Origin: Lichenicoccus sp963693035
GTDB taxonomy: Bacteria; Pseudomonadota; Alphaproteobacteria; Acetobacterales; Acetobacteraceae
Length of the DNA: 64,000 nucleotides
Assembly (NCBI GenBank): GCA_963693035.2
Contig: CAXMMQ010000001.1
Span: forward strand, 16,320 to 80,319
Direction: 5' to 3'
Within the stretch, counting starts at the first letter, position 1. Each line of letters opens with the position of its first letter. Shown here piece after piece: positions 54,246 to 64,000 of the stretch. The notes beneath the pieces were generated by a model. The model worked only from the letters and a program-made list of their open reading frames with translations. It did not search any database and was not told the DNA's origin. The position numbers were made by a program, and so were the translations under genes.

Positions 54246-57149
54246 TCAGCCGAAGGCTCCGACATCGTGCATCACCGCGATGCTGATCTCGCGCAGCAGC
54301 TCGAACAGCCGGCGCATCGGCTGGAAGATCTCCGCGTCCTCGCGCGAATAGGCATGATCGACGCGCGGGCCGCGCGGCTCGCGGAAATCCAGCGTCACCG
54401 AACGGTCCGGCGCCTTGGGGAAGATCTCGGCGAGGTTGGCCAGCGCGGACGGGATCTCCAGGCGCAGGATCTGGTCGTCGAGATCCTGCCGGGTGAAGCC
54501 GTGCCGTGGCGAGAAATACGGGATGCGGGTCGAGAGCAGCCAGATGCGCTCGATCAAGGCGAGCCGGATGGCGTGCAGCAGCAGTTCCTTGAGCTGCATC
54601 CGCGGCGCGTCCGGCCAGGCGACGCGGAGTGCGAGATGGTCGGCCTGGATACGCCGGAACATCGACTGGGTGGTGGCCCAGAGATCGAGCCGCTCCAGGC
54701 CGGTGGCCAGCAGCACCAGCGCCTCGCGACGATGCGGATCGCTTTCGTGCGCGGCACGGTCGAGCCAGACGCCGGGATCCAGCGTCAGCACGATGGCGCG
54801 CAGCACGTCGCGGTCGGAATGCGCCAGCGCGTGGCTCGCGAAGTCCAGCGCGCGGCGGAACCGCGCGCTTTTCAGCAGGAACTCCTCGAAGGTCTCCGGA
54901 TGCCGGGCGGCGGCGAGCCCCAGCCCCTGCAGCGTGTTCGCGCACCAGCCGAGCTGCTGCAGGATGGCGTTGTTGGGGATCGCGCGCAGCTCGCTCGGAT
55001 GCTTGATGCGCGCCCGCCCACCGCTGCTGTCGCTCTGCCGCGCCGGCGGCCGCGAGCCGGTGCGGTCGATCAGGGCCGGCCCGAAGGCGCCGAGCAGCGC
55101 CGCGTAGCCCGGATCCTCGACCAGGGCGGTCATGCCGGAGACGATGGTGGCGAAGAAGTCGGCCGAGAAGTCCGGCTCGTCGTAGATCGGGTCCACGTCG
55201 AGCGTCACCTGCGCGAACGCGTGCTCGGCGATGACGCCGATGGTGGCGTCCGCCAGCGGCTGGGTGCCGAACAGCAGGTAGCCGTCGCCGCCCTGGAACG
55301 CCGCCTCCTCGCGATAGGCGATGCCGGCCTGCGAAAAGGTGGCGCGCGAGCGGGCCGGTGAGAGATAGTCGAGCCGGTCGGCGAGCCGGAACGGATGCGC
55401 GCCGCGGCCGATGCTCTCGCCATGGGTGTCGAACAGGATCACCTCGACATCGGTCATGCCGCGCTTGCGCAGCAGGTCCGCGACCTTGAGGCGCAGCCGC
55501 TCGACCAGGTAGGTCGCGGCGAGCTGGCCGACATAGCGCCCGGAATCCGAGTAGCCGAACTGCAGCGCCATCCGGCCGGTGCGGCGCAGGTAGGCGCGCC
55601 AATGCCGCGAGCGCAGCGCCTCCTCGACCACCTGGGCGCCATGCTCGAGCGCCTCCTGGGTCTCGAACAGCGGGCTGATCTCGACATTGTCCTCGATGCC
55701 GAACAGCTTCGCCAGCCACAGCGCCACCAGCAGGGTGTAGCCGCTCTCGGTCTCGGCGATCAGGAAGCGGATGCGGCTCGCGCTGTCGACGTGCTTGGCG
55801 ATCTGCGCCACCGTCATCATCAGCCGCGCGGCGGACGCCTGCTCGGTGAGCAGGGCGCCGAAATCCACCGCCGTTGGCTGCACCTCGTCGAGCGCCTCGT
55901 TGATCGCGGTCAGCAGCGCGCGCCGCTGCGCCGGGTTTTCCGGGCTGTCCTCGATGCCGAGCCGCTGGCGGGCGACGTTGTGGATCTGCGTCGAGTTCAG
56001 CCTGGTGTGGGTGTGCGCGATCGCCATGCCGTGGCTCGCAAAGCCGGCATGCGCCACCGCCAGCGGCAGACGGTCCGCCTCGGGCGCGCTGGCGATCGCC
56101 TCCCGGAACGCCCGCTCGAGCTGCGCCGGGTCGTGAATGGCCTCCTCGCGGCGATCGATCAGGGCGGCGGCGAAGGCTGCCACCTGGGCAGGGTCGGCGG
56201 CGGTTGGGCAGGCCTCGACCTGCGCGCGCACCGCCTCCACTGCCTGGGCGACGCGGCCGGCGAGCGCATCGGCCGGCTCCTCGAGTGCGCCGAGCTGGCG
56301 TTCCAGACGCTGCAACTGCAGCAGCTTCATGCGCAGCCGCAGCCGCAGGGTGTCCCACCAGCCGATATCGGTGCGGCCGTCGGTGTCGTAGCCGACCCAG
56401 CTCGTAAGGATGATCGGGCAGGGGCTCAGCGTGCTCCAGGCCTGCGGCCACAGCTTGGCCGCCTCGCGCAGCAGGGCAGCGTTCAGCTTGTCGATGGCGT
56501 TGCGGCCGAGCTGGATCGCATCCACCGCGAAGCCGAACTCGTCCTCCAGGGTGGGCGTCGGCGGCCGCTGGCTGTCCAGGCCGGGCAGGTCGGCGGCGCC
56601 GGTGCCGTCCTCCTTGCCCGCCCCGTCCTTGCTGGCCGCGTTCGCCAGCGCGCGGTACGCCTCCGGCGCCAGGGCGAAGGTCGGATGCGCGGTGAACACG
56701 GCGGCGAAGCGCACCCGCTGCACCGCGGCACGGAACTGCGCCAGCGGCACCGGACTGTCGTTCGGATCCGGTCGCACCAGCCGCGCGGCGATCAGGCCCA
56801 GGCGGCTGTCTATGTTCGACCCCGGGTTCGACCCTAAGCTGGCCTCGGCATCGTTCGCATCGGCGACGCCGACATAGGCGCGCAGCCGCCGCGCGCGCCC
56901 CAGGAAGGCCTCGTCGCGGAGCTGCTGCACCAGGAGCGCGATGTCCTCGATGCCGAGGATGCCCTCGTCGAGCCGTCGCGACACCAGCAGTGCGATCGCC
57001 AGCACCGGATTGCCGAACGGGTCATCCTCCTGCCGCTCGACGACGCTCCGGGCCTGTTCGACCAGGGCCTCGAGCCGGTCATAGGGTTTCGGGCCAGCCG
57101 TCTTCTCGCCAGCGCTGCCGGTCGTATCGGTCGGAGAGAGATCATCCAT
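54246..57149 (-). CDS. Divergent phosphoenolpyruvate carboxylase homologue, key residues altered
   Basis: About 967 residues, similar in length and layout to PEP carboxylase, but with changes at catalytic sites. TAHPTF (H155) replaces TAHPTE. The Gly-rich loop reads FDTHGESIGRG (D574-G583) where FHGRGGSIGRG is normal, so the residues aligned with E. coli H579 and R581 are D574 and H576; R587 is kept as R582. GYSDSGR (R538) replaces GYSDSGK. The C-terminus ends VMHDVGAFG and lacks the usual QNTG. A second ATG nine codons upstream is possible. It may have lost anaplerotic activity or acquired another one. Confidence 0.8.
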   Translation of the reverse strand: MDDLSPTDTTGSAGEKTAGPKPYDRLEALVEQARSVVERQEDDPFGNPVLAIALLVSRRLDEGILGIEDIALLVQQLRDEAFLGRARRLRAYVGVADANDAEASLGSNPGSNIDSRLGLIAARLVRPDPNDSPVPLAQFRAAVQRVRFAAVFTAHPTFALAPEAYRALANAASKDGAGKEDGTGAADLPGLDSQRPPTPTLEDEFGFAVDAIQLGRNAIDKLNAALLREAAKLWPQAWSTLSPCPIILTSWVGYDTDGRTDIGWWDTLRLRLRMKLLQLQRLERQLGALEEPADALAGRVAQAVEAVRAQVEACPTAADPAQVAAFAAALIDRREEAIHDPAQLERAFREAIASAPEADRLPLAVAHAGFASHGMAIAHTHTRLNSTQIHNVARQRLGIEDSPENPAQRRALLTAINEALDEVQPTAVDFGALLTEQASAARLMMTVAQIAKHVDSASRIRFLIAETESGYTLLVALWLAKLFGIEDNVEISPLFETQEALEHGAQVVEEALRSRHWRAYLRRTGRMALQFGYSDSGRYVGQLAATYLVERLRLKVADLLRKRGMTDVEVILFDTHGESIGRGAHPFRLADRLDYLSPARSRATFSQAGIAYREEAAFQGGDGYLLFGTQPLADATIGVIAEHAFAQVTLDVDPIYDEPDFSADFFATIVSGMTALVEDPGYAALLGAFGPALIDRTGSRPPARQSDSSGGRARIKHPSELRAIPNNAILQQLGWCANTLQGLGLAAARHPETFEEFLLKSARFRRALDFASHALAHSDRDVLRAIVLTLDPGVWLDRAAHESDPHRREALVLLATGLERLDLWATTQSMFRRIQADHLALRVAWPDAPRMQLKELLLHAIRLALIERIWLLSTRIPYFSPRHGFTRQDLDDQILRLEIPSALANLAEIFPKAPDRSVTLDFREPRGPRVDHAYSREDAEIFQPMRRLFELLREISIAVMHDVGAFG

Positions 57150-57379
57150 GGACAGGTCTCGCTCTGCTGAGGTCATGAGGGCGTTGCTCGGGGCATCGGC
57201 CGCGCAGCCCGGGGCGGCAAGGTTCCATGTCCGGCCTGACGCTGCAACCGACCACCCGCACCCCGCCGCGCCATGCAAGGATGCGGCCGTTCGCCGGTTT
57301 CGACGGCGCGGCGCGTGGTGCTAAAGGCGGCGGCGGATGAGCATGGCGACGCCCCGAGAGCGATGATGACGACGATGAC

Positions 57380-57424
57380 ATCGAGGCCCCCGCCATCGAG
57401 GCCGCCACCATCGAGGCCGCCGAC
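57380..57424. repeat. Three tandem 15-bp repeats
   Basis: Three copies of a 15-bp unit beginning ATCGAGGCC, the first differing by one or two bases (57380-57394, 57395-57409, 57410-57424). In the frame of the downstream DUF445 gene they would encode SRPPP repeats, but the preferred start codon of that gene lies after them, so they are probably noncoding or part of an optional N-terminus. Confidence 0.8.
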
Positions 57425-57443
57425 ATCCTGGCCGGCCGCAGGC

Positions 57444-58709
57444 ATGCCCGACCGGGACGCGGCTGCGCGGCAGGCGCTGCGGCGCTTCCGCCGGGTTGCG
57501 ACCGGGCTGCTGGTCGGCATGGCCGCACTCACCCTGGTCGGCTACGCGCTCGGACGCGGCTTCTGGCCCGGCCTGCTGCAATCCACCGCCAAGGCCGGAC
57601 TTGTCGGCGGGCTGGCGGACTGGTTCGCCGTCACCGCCCTGTTCCGCCATCCGCTCGGGCTGCCGATCCCGCATACCGCCATCCTGCCGGCTCAGAAGGA
57701 GCGGCTCGGCCGGGCGCTGGGCAGCTTCATCGCCAACCATGTCTTCACCGAGGCCGATATCGAGCGTGCGCTGGCGCGGCTCGATATCGCCGGCCTGCTG
57801 GCGCGCCTGCTGGCCGACCCGGAGAACGGTGCGCTCGCCGGTCGCGCCGTCGCCTCCGCCCTGCCGCACCTGCTGGACCGGCTCGAGGACGGCCGGGCCG
57901 GCGACCTGCTCGCCCGCACCATGCCGCGCCTGCTCAGCGGCGAGACGCTGGCGCCGGTGATCGCGCGCGTGCTGCGTGCCCTGGTCGAAGGCGACCGCCA
58001 CCAGGAGGTGCTGAGCTTCCTGCTGTTCGAGCTGAAGGCGGTGCTGCGGGCCAAGGAGGAGAGCCTGCGAGTCATGATCGAGGACCGGGTGCGCGAGCAG
58101 GGTGGGCGGCTGATCGGCTGGGCGATCGGCGGCTCGATCGCGACCCGGGTGATGAGCGCGATGAGCCAGGAGCTCGACCGCACCGATCCGGCCAACTCCG
58201 ATCTGCGCGAGGCCTTCACGGTCTGGGTGCGGCGCGAGATAGACCGCATCGAGACCGATCCGGAACGCGCCCGCGAGCTGGGCGACGGCCTGCGCGGGCT
58301 GTTCGGGCACCAGAGCGTGCGTGGCTGGGGGCAGGGTATCTGGCAGCGCGCACGCCAGATGATCGAGGCCGACCTGCAGCGGCCGGATGGCTGGGTGGCA
58401 CGGCTGATCGCGGATGCGCTGCCCCGGCTGGGCACGATGCTCAACCGCGACGAGGCGGCGCGGCTCCGCACCGAGGCCACGGTCCGCCGCGCAGCACTGC
58501 GCCTGCTGCCGGGGCTCCGCGAGCACATGGCGGGCTTCATCAGCGCGGTGGTCGGGGGCTGGGACGCGCGCCTGCTCACCGACAAGCTGGAGCTGCGCGT
58601 CGGGCGCGACCTGCAATACGTGCGGGTGAACGGCACCCTGGTCGGAGCGCTGGTCGGCGGCCTGTTCTACGTGGTGTTGCGGATGATGTTCGGTGCGGTG
58701 GAATTCTGA
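57444..58709 (+). CDS. DUF445 (YjiN-like) membrane protein
   Basis: About 421 residues from MPDRDAAARQALRRF; an ATG 81 bp earlier would add a proline-rich tail encoded by the tandem repeats. Membrane helix near the N-terminus (VATGLLVGMAALTLVGYALG), then AGLVGGLADWFAVTALFRHP with HTAILPAQKERLGRALGSFI, the DUF445 signature, long amphipathic helices, and a C-terminal helix GTLVGALVGGLFYVVLRMMF. Function unknown. Divergent from the PEP-carboxylase-like gene and followed by the suf operon. Confidence 0.88.
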   Translation: MPDRDAAARQALRRFRRVATGLLVGMAALTLVGYALGRGFWPGLLQSTAKAGLVGGLADWFAVTALFRHPLGLPIPHTAILPAQKERLGRALGSFIANHVFTEADIERALARLDIAGLLARLLADPENGALAGRAVASALPHLLDRLEDGRAGDLLARTMPRLLSGETLAPVIARVLRALVEGDRHQEVLSFLLFELKAVLRAKEESLRVMIEDRVREQGGRLIGWAIGGSIATRVMSAMSQELDRTDPANSDLREAFTVWVRREIDRIETDPERARELGDGLRGLFGHQSVRGWGQGIWQRARQMIEADLQRPDGWVARLIADALPRLGTMLNRDEAARLRTEATVRRAALRLLPGLREHMAGFISAVVGGWDARLLTDKLELRVGRDLQYVRVNGTLVGALVGGLFYVVLRMMFGAVEF

Positions 58710-58803
58710 ACCATGGCGTCGATGTTGTGACGCAAATCCGCCGGTTCCGGGCCGGCCGCCCTTGACGCCAACGCCTGCGGAGGTCATCTCCGGTGAGTAA
58801 ACA

Positions 58804-58818
58804 GGACCGACGCGGTCC
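58804..58818. promoter_or_regulatory. Palindrome ahead of the Rrf2 regulator
   Basis: GGACCG and CGGTCC, perfect 6-bp arms around ACG, 17 bp before the regulator ATG. Rrf2-type regulators usually repress their own operon through such palindromes. The assignment is inferred from position. Confidence 0.4.
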
Positions 58819-58835
58819 ACAATGTGGCGGAAGCG

Positions 58836-59306
58836 ATGCTGAGGCTGTCGAAGCTCACGGATTATGCGGTCGTCGTGCTGGTGCGGCTGGATGCCTGCCA
58901 CGGCGTGACCACGTCGCCGTCGCTGGCGCAGGATACCGGCATCCCCGAGCCGACCGTCGCCAAGGTGCTGAAGGCGCTGGCCGCCGCCGAACTGGTGGTG
59001 TCGCAACGCGGCGCACGCGGCGGCTACCGGCTCGCCCTGCCGCTGCACCGGATTCCGGTGGCCGAGGTGATCAGCGCCATCGACGGGCCGATCTCTTTGG
59101 CAGCCTGCGTGGACGGCGCCACCGGCGGCTGCGAGGCCCAGGGACTATGTCCGATACGCGGCCGCTGGGATCCGGTGAACGAGGCGATCCGCGAGGCGCT
59201 TACACGGATCACGCTGGCCGATATGCGCGCTCCGACGCCCGCGAGCCACCTGTTCGATATCGATCACCAGCCGGCGCCCGTCCGCGCGTCGCTGGCTGCC
59301 GAGTGA
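58836..59306 (+). CDS. Rrf2-family regulator of the suf operon
   Basis: About 156 residues; an in-frame GTG 12 bp upstream is possible. The winged helix (LRLSKLTDYAVVVLVRLDA, SLAQDTGIPEPTVAKVLKAL, ARGGYRLA) is Rrf2 type. Three cysteines in AACVDGATGGCEAQGLCPI give C-x7-C-x5-C, a longer first spacing than the C-x5-C-x5-C of IscR, and could bind an Fe-S cluster sensing iron or oxygen. It is the first gene of the suf operon, 7 bp before sufB, the usual place of SUF regulators in alphaproteobacteria. Confidence 0.92.
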   Translation: MLRLSKLTDYAVVVLVRLDACHGVTTSPSLAQDTGIPEPTVAKVLKALAAAELVVSQRGARGGYRLALPLHRIPVAEVISAIDGPISLAACVDGATGGCEAQGLCPIRGRWDPVNEAIREALTRITLADMRAPTPASHLFDIDHQPAPVRASLAAE

Positions 59307-59313
59307 GGTACTG

Positions 59314-60848
<1,535 letters not shown>

Positions 60849-60852
<4 letters not shown>

Positions 60853-61619
60853 GCACCACCCTCACGATCACCGGCCTGCACGCCAAGATCGACGATGCGG
60901 GCACCGACAAGCCGATCCTCAAGGGCGTGGATCTGGTGGTGCCGCCCGGCGAGGTGCACGCGATCATGGGTCCGAACGGCTCCGGCAAGTCCACGCTCTC
61001 GTACGTGCTGTCCGGCCGTGCCGACTACGAGGTGACCGCCGGCAGCGTGACGTTCGGCGATCAGGACCTGCTGGCGCTTGAGCCGGAGGCGCGCGCGGCG
61101 GCTGGATTGTTCCTGGCGTTCCAGGCGCCGATCGAGCTGCCCGGGGTGAACAACGCGAACTTCCTGCGCACGGCGGTGAATGCAGTGCGACGGGCCCGTG
61201 GCGAGACGGAGCTTGATGCGGTTGGCTTCCTCAAGCTGGCTCGGGCCGAGTGCAAGCGGCTCGGGATCCCGGACGCGATGCTCAAGCGCGCCGTCAATGT
61301 CGGATTTTCCGGCGGCGAGAAGAAGCGCAACGAGGTGCTGCAGATGTCGCTGCTGCGGCCGCGGTTCGCGATCCTGGACGAGACCGATAGCGGGCTCGAC
61401 ATCGACGCTCTGCGTATCGTGGCCGAAGGGGTCAACGCGCTGCGGGCGCCGGACTTCTCGGCGCTGATCATCACCCATCACCAGCGGCTGCTCGACTATA
61501 TCGTGCCGGACCATGTGCATGTGATGTCGGCCGGTCGCATCATCCGCAGCGGGGGCCCGGAGCTGGCACGCCAGCTCGAGGCGGAAGGCTACGCCAACCT
61601 GATCGCGGAGGCGGCGTGA
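60849..61619 (+). CDS. sufC: Fe-S cluster assembly ATPase SufC
   Basis: A 256-residue ABC-type ATPase with Walker A GPNGSGKSTLSY (near 41), signature motif GFSGGEKKRNEVLQM, and Walker B AILDETDSGLDIDALRIV, typical of SufC, which powers structural change in SufBC2D. Overlaps both neighbours by 4 bp (ATGA and GTGA). Confidence 0.97.
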
Positions 61620-62884
61620 ACGCGTTCGACAGCAACAACGCGCTCCAGTTCCTGGCACTCTATGATCGGCGTGCGTCGAGCTCGGCCCTGAGCGAGGCGG
61701 GTGCTGCCTGCCTGCGCCGGTCCGGCTTGCCGAGGCGCGATGTCGAGGCCTGGAAATATACCGATCTGCGGCCGCTGACCGCGCTCGCGCTGTCGTCGGA
61801 CGATCTGCTGTCCGATGCGGCGCTGGAGACGGCTGCCGGCCTGCTGCGTGAGCTGGCGCTGGAGCAGGTCGGGTTGTCGGCGACGCCCCGGCTGGTCTTC
61901 GTCAACGGCCGGTTCGCGGCCGCGCTGTCGCTGATGCCGGAGCTGGGCGGCGTGAGCTGGCAGGATGCGCCTGCCGCCGACGCACTGGCGCCGGGCGCGA
62001 TGGCTGCGCTGAACGCGATGCTGGGCCATGACGGGGCGGCCGTGCATGTCTCGGCGGGCGTCGAAGCAGGCCGGGTGCTGCTGGTGACGCTCGGTGTCGG
62101 CAGCGGCGGCGAGGCGGTGACCGGGCATCCGCAGCACCGTATCGTGCTGGAGCCGGAGGCGCGCCTGTCGCTGCTGGAAATCGCGCGGGGCAGCGGGCTG
62201 TACGTGAACAATCCGGTGCTCGAGATCGAGGTAAAGGCCGGCGCGCACCTCACGCATGTGCGTCTGCAGGACGAGGCGCGCGAGGCGCTGCATCTCTCGA
62301 CGGTGCGGGCGATGGTGGCCGAGCGCGGCTCGTATGACAGCTTCAGTCTGGCACTCGGCGCCCGGCTCGCGCGCCACGAGGTGCATGCGACGATGAGCGG
62401 CCGTGGCGGCGAGGTGCAGGTGAACGGCGCGCAGTTGCTCGACGGCCAGCAGCATGCCGACCTGACCAGCGTGATTGCGCACAAGGCACCGGCCTGCAAC
62501 TCGCGCCAGACGGTGAAGAACGTGCTGTCCGGTCGGTCGCGTGGCGTGTTCCAGGGCAAGATCGTGGTCGACCGCATCGCGCAGAAGACCGACGGCTACC
62601 AGATGAACCAGGCTCTGCTGCTGTCGGACGAGGCCGAGATCGACACCAAGCCGGAACTCGAGATCTACGCCGACGACGTGAAGTGCAGCCACGGCGCTAC
62701 CGCCGGCGCGCTCAACGAGGACCAGTTGTTCTATCTGCGCAGCCGCGGCGTGGCGGTCGCGGAGGCGCGGGCGATCCTGGTGCGGGCGTTTCTCGCCGAT
62801 GCGCTCGCGCTGATCGACGACGAGGTGTCGCGCGCGGTGCTGGAGCGCGCCGTCGATGCGTCCTGGAACAGGAGAACCGGATGA
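61616..62884 (+). CDS. sufD: Fe-S cluster assembly protein SufD
   Basis: A 422-residue partner of SufB. GTG start within the sufC stop (GTGA). RRDVEAWKYTDLRPLTAL, HQRIVLEPEARLSLLEIARG, GRSRGVFQGKIVVDRIAQKT, LSDEAEIDTKPELEIYADD and VKCSHGATAGALNEDQLFYL with the conserved His are typical. Ends overlapping sufS by ATGA. Confidence 0.96.
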   Translation: MNAFDSNNALQFLALYDRRASSSALSEAGAACLRRSGLPRRDVEAWKYTDLRPLTALALSSDDLLSDAALETAAGLLRELALEQVGLSATPRLVFVNGRFAAALSLMPELGGVSWQDAPAADALAPGAMAALNAMLGHDGAAVHVSAGVEAGRVLLVTLGVGSGGEAVTGHPQHRIVLEPEARLSLLEIARGSGLYVNNPVLEIEVKAGAHLTHVRLQDEAREALHLSTVRAMVAERGSYDSFSLALGARLARHEVHATMSGRGGEVQVNGAQLLDGQQHADLTSVIAHKAPACNSRQTVKNVLSGRSRGVFQGKIVVDRIAQKTDGYQMNQALLLSDEAEIDTKPELEIYADDVKCSHGATAGALNEDQLFYLRSRGVAVAEARAILVRAFLADALALIDDEVSRAVLERAVDASWNRRTG

Positions 62885-64000
62885 ACCAGATGACGCAGAT
62901 GTCGGTGCCGAAGCCGGCACTGGCGACCATGGAAGCGTTGCGGGACGATTTTCCGATCCTGTCGGAGACCGTGCATGGCAAGCCGCTGGTGTTCCTTGAC
63001 AGCGCTGCCTCGGCGATGAAGCCGGTGCAGGTCATCGATGCGATGTCGGACACCATGCGCCACCAGTACGCCAACGTGCATCGCGGCCTGCACTGGATGA
63101 GCGAGCGCACCACCCGACGCCTACGAGGGCGTGCGCGACAAGGTCGCCCGGCTGATCAATGCGCCATCGCGCGAGGAGATCATCTTCACGCAGAACAGCA
63201 CCGGTGCCATCAACCTGCTGGCGCATGCGTTCGGCGGCACGCTTGCAGCGGGGCAGGCGGTGGTGATCTCCGAGATGGAGCACCATTCCAACATCGTGCC
63301 GTGGCAGATGCTGCGTGACCGCGCCGGGATCGAATTGCGCGTGGCGCGGGTGACGGATGCGGGCGAGCTCGATCTCGGACATCTGGCCGGACTGCTGGCC
63401 GATGGCCAGGCCCGCCTGGTCGCAGTCACCCATATGTCAAACGTGCTCGGCACGGTGACGCCGGCGGCGGCGATCGCAAAGCTGGCGCACGCGCATGGAG
63501 CCAAGCTGATGCTCGACGGCTCGCAGGCGGTGGTGCACCGGTCGGTCGACGTGCAGGCGCTGGATGCCGATTTCTACGTGTTCACCGGCCACAAGCTATA
63601 CGGCCCGAGCGGGATCGGCGTGCTCTGGGGCCGGCGCGCGCTGCTCGACACGATGCCGCCGTTTCTGGGCGGTGGCGACATGATCAGCAGCGTCAGCTTC
63701 GAGGAGAGCCGCTGGGCCGAGCTGCCGCACCGCTTCGAGGCGGGCACGCCAGCGATCATCGAGGCGATCGGGCTCGGGGCGGCGATCGACTACGTGCAGG
63801 CGATCGGCTTCCCCGCGCTGCAGGCGCACGAGGCGGCTCTGACTTCGCATGCGCTGGCACGCCTGGAGGCGATCGAGGGGCTGCAGGTGCTGGGCCATGC
63901 CGCCGACCGCGGCGGAGTGATCTCCTTCACCCTGGAAAACGCGCATGCGCATGACGTGGCAACCCTGCTTGACCGCAACGGCATCGCGGTGCGGGCCGGC
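62881..64000 (+). pseudogene. sufS: Cysteine desulfurase SufS, partial at window end, with a +1 frameshift
   Basis: The frame begins DDFPILSETVHGKPLVFLDSA and runs to GLHWMSERTT, then breaks. Reading on in the next frame gives DAYEGVRDKVARLINAPSRE, HHSNIVPWQMLRDRAGI and, with the PLP lysine, FTGHKLYGPSGIGVLWG, a standard SufS. One extra C in the CCC at 63113-63115 causes the break. The active-site cysteine lies beyond the window end, since the last codons read IAVRAG. PLP-dependent SufS takes sulfur from cysteine. Because SufS is normally essential when it is the main desulfurase, a base-calling error is likely. Confidence 0.9.

Overview
The window is a chromosomal stretch of a GC-rich alphaproteobacterium, most likely a member of the Acetobacteraceae/Rhodospirillales; the genus cannot be named from the sequence. 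Supporting signs are the aerobic cobaltochelatase pair cobS-cobT, an Rrf2-sufBCDS iron-sulfur operon, the block rodZ-like/ispG/hisS/prfA/prmC/DUF4167, and mostly short intergenic gaps with many 1-4 bp overlaps. No insertion sequence, prophage, integrase, CRISPR array or rRNA gene was seen; one tRNA gene is present.

Layout. Bases 1-10.7 kb form an uptake and phosphatase island: two paralogous TonB-dependent receptors (the first cut by the window edge), a TPR-sulfotransferase, a secreted beta-propeller/phosphatase-family protein, and an OmpR-type response regulator with its histidine kinase. Two 7-4-7 direct repeats, one in front of the phosphatase and response-regulator genes and one in front of the second receptor, look like binding sites of that regulator and would tie the module together. 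Bases 10.7-17.6 kb hold a GNAT acetyltransferase and a leftward operon of a J-domain protein, cobS, cobT, an OPT transporter and a COG4280 membrane protein. Bases 17.6-22.6 kb carry a BolA-family protein, an MDR reductase, a slipin, an ankyrin protein, an acyltransferase and a frameshifted Nudix gene. Bases 22.7-28.2 kb hold two enzymes of lysine catabolism (hglS and amaB, convergent with overlapping ends), an alpha/beta hydrolase and a CAT-type amino-acid permease. Bases 28.2-30.7 kb hold a twice-frameshifted glycosyltransferase, a small exported protein, a frameshifted DUF2934 gene and msrA.

Bases 30.8-38 kb are the housekeeping block (rodZ-like, ispG, hisS, prfA, prmC, DUF4167). Bases 38-47.9 kb contain a MscS channel, a CAT-anticodon tRNA, a GH15 glycosidase, a DUF3574 lipoprotein, a DUF4743-Nudix protein, an Atm1-type ABC exporter, rpmB and an EF-G gene outside the usual str operon. 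Bases 48-57.1 kb are all leftward: MFS transporter, small membrane protein, enlarged DUF1217 protein, S10 peptidase, metallo-beta-lactamase-fold hydrolase and a PEP-carboxylase homologue that lacks key catalytic residues. Bases 57.4-64 kb hold a DUF445 protein and the suf operon, running off the edge inside sufS.

Five single-base indels, each in a run of two or three G or C, break four otherwise well-conserved reading frames (Nudix, glycosyltransferase twice, DUF2934, sufS). Because sufS is normally important for viability, assembly or base-calling error is a more economical explanation than real decay. Start codons were chosen from Shine-Dalgarno spacing and domain boundaries and are uncertain where noted.
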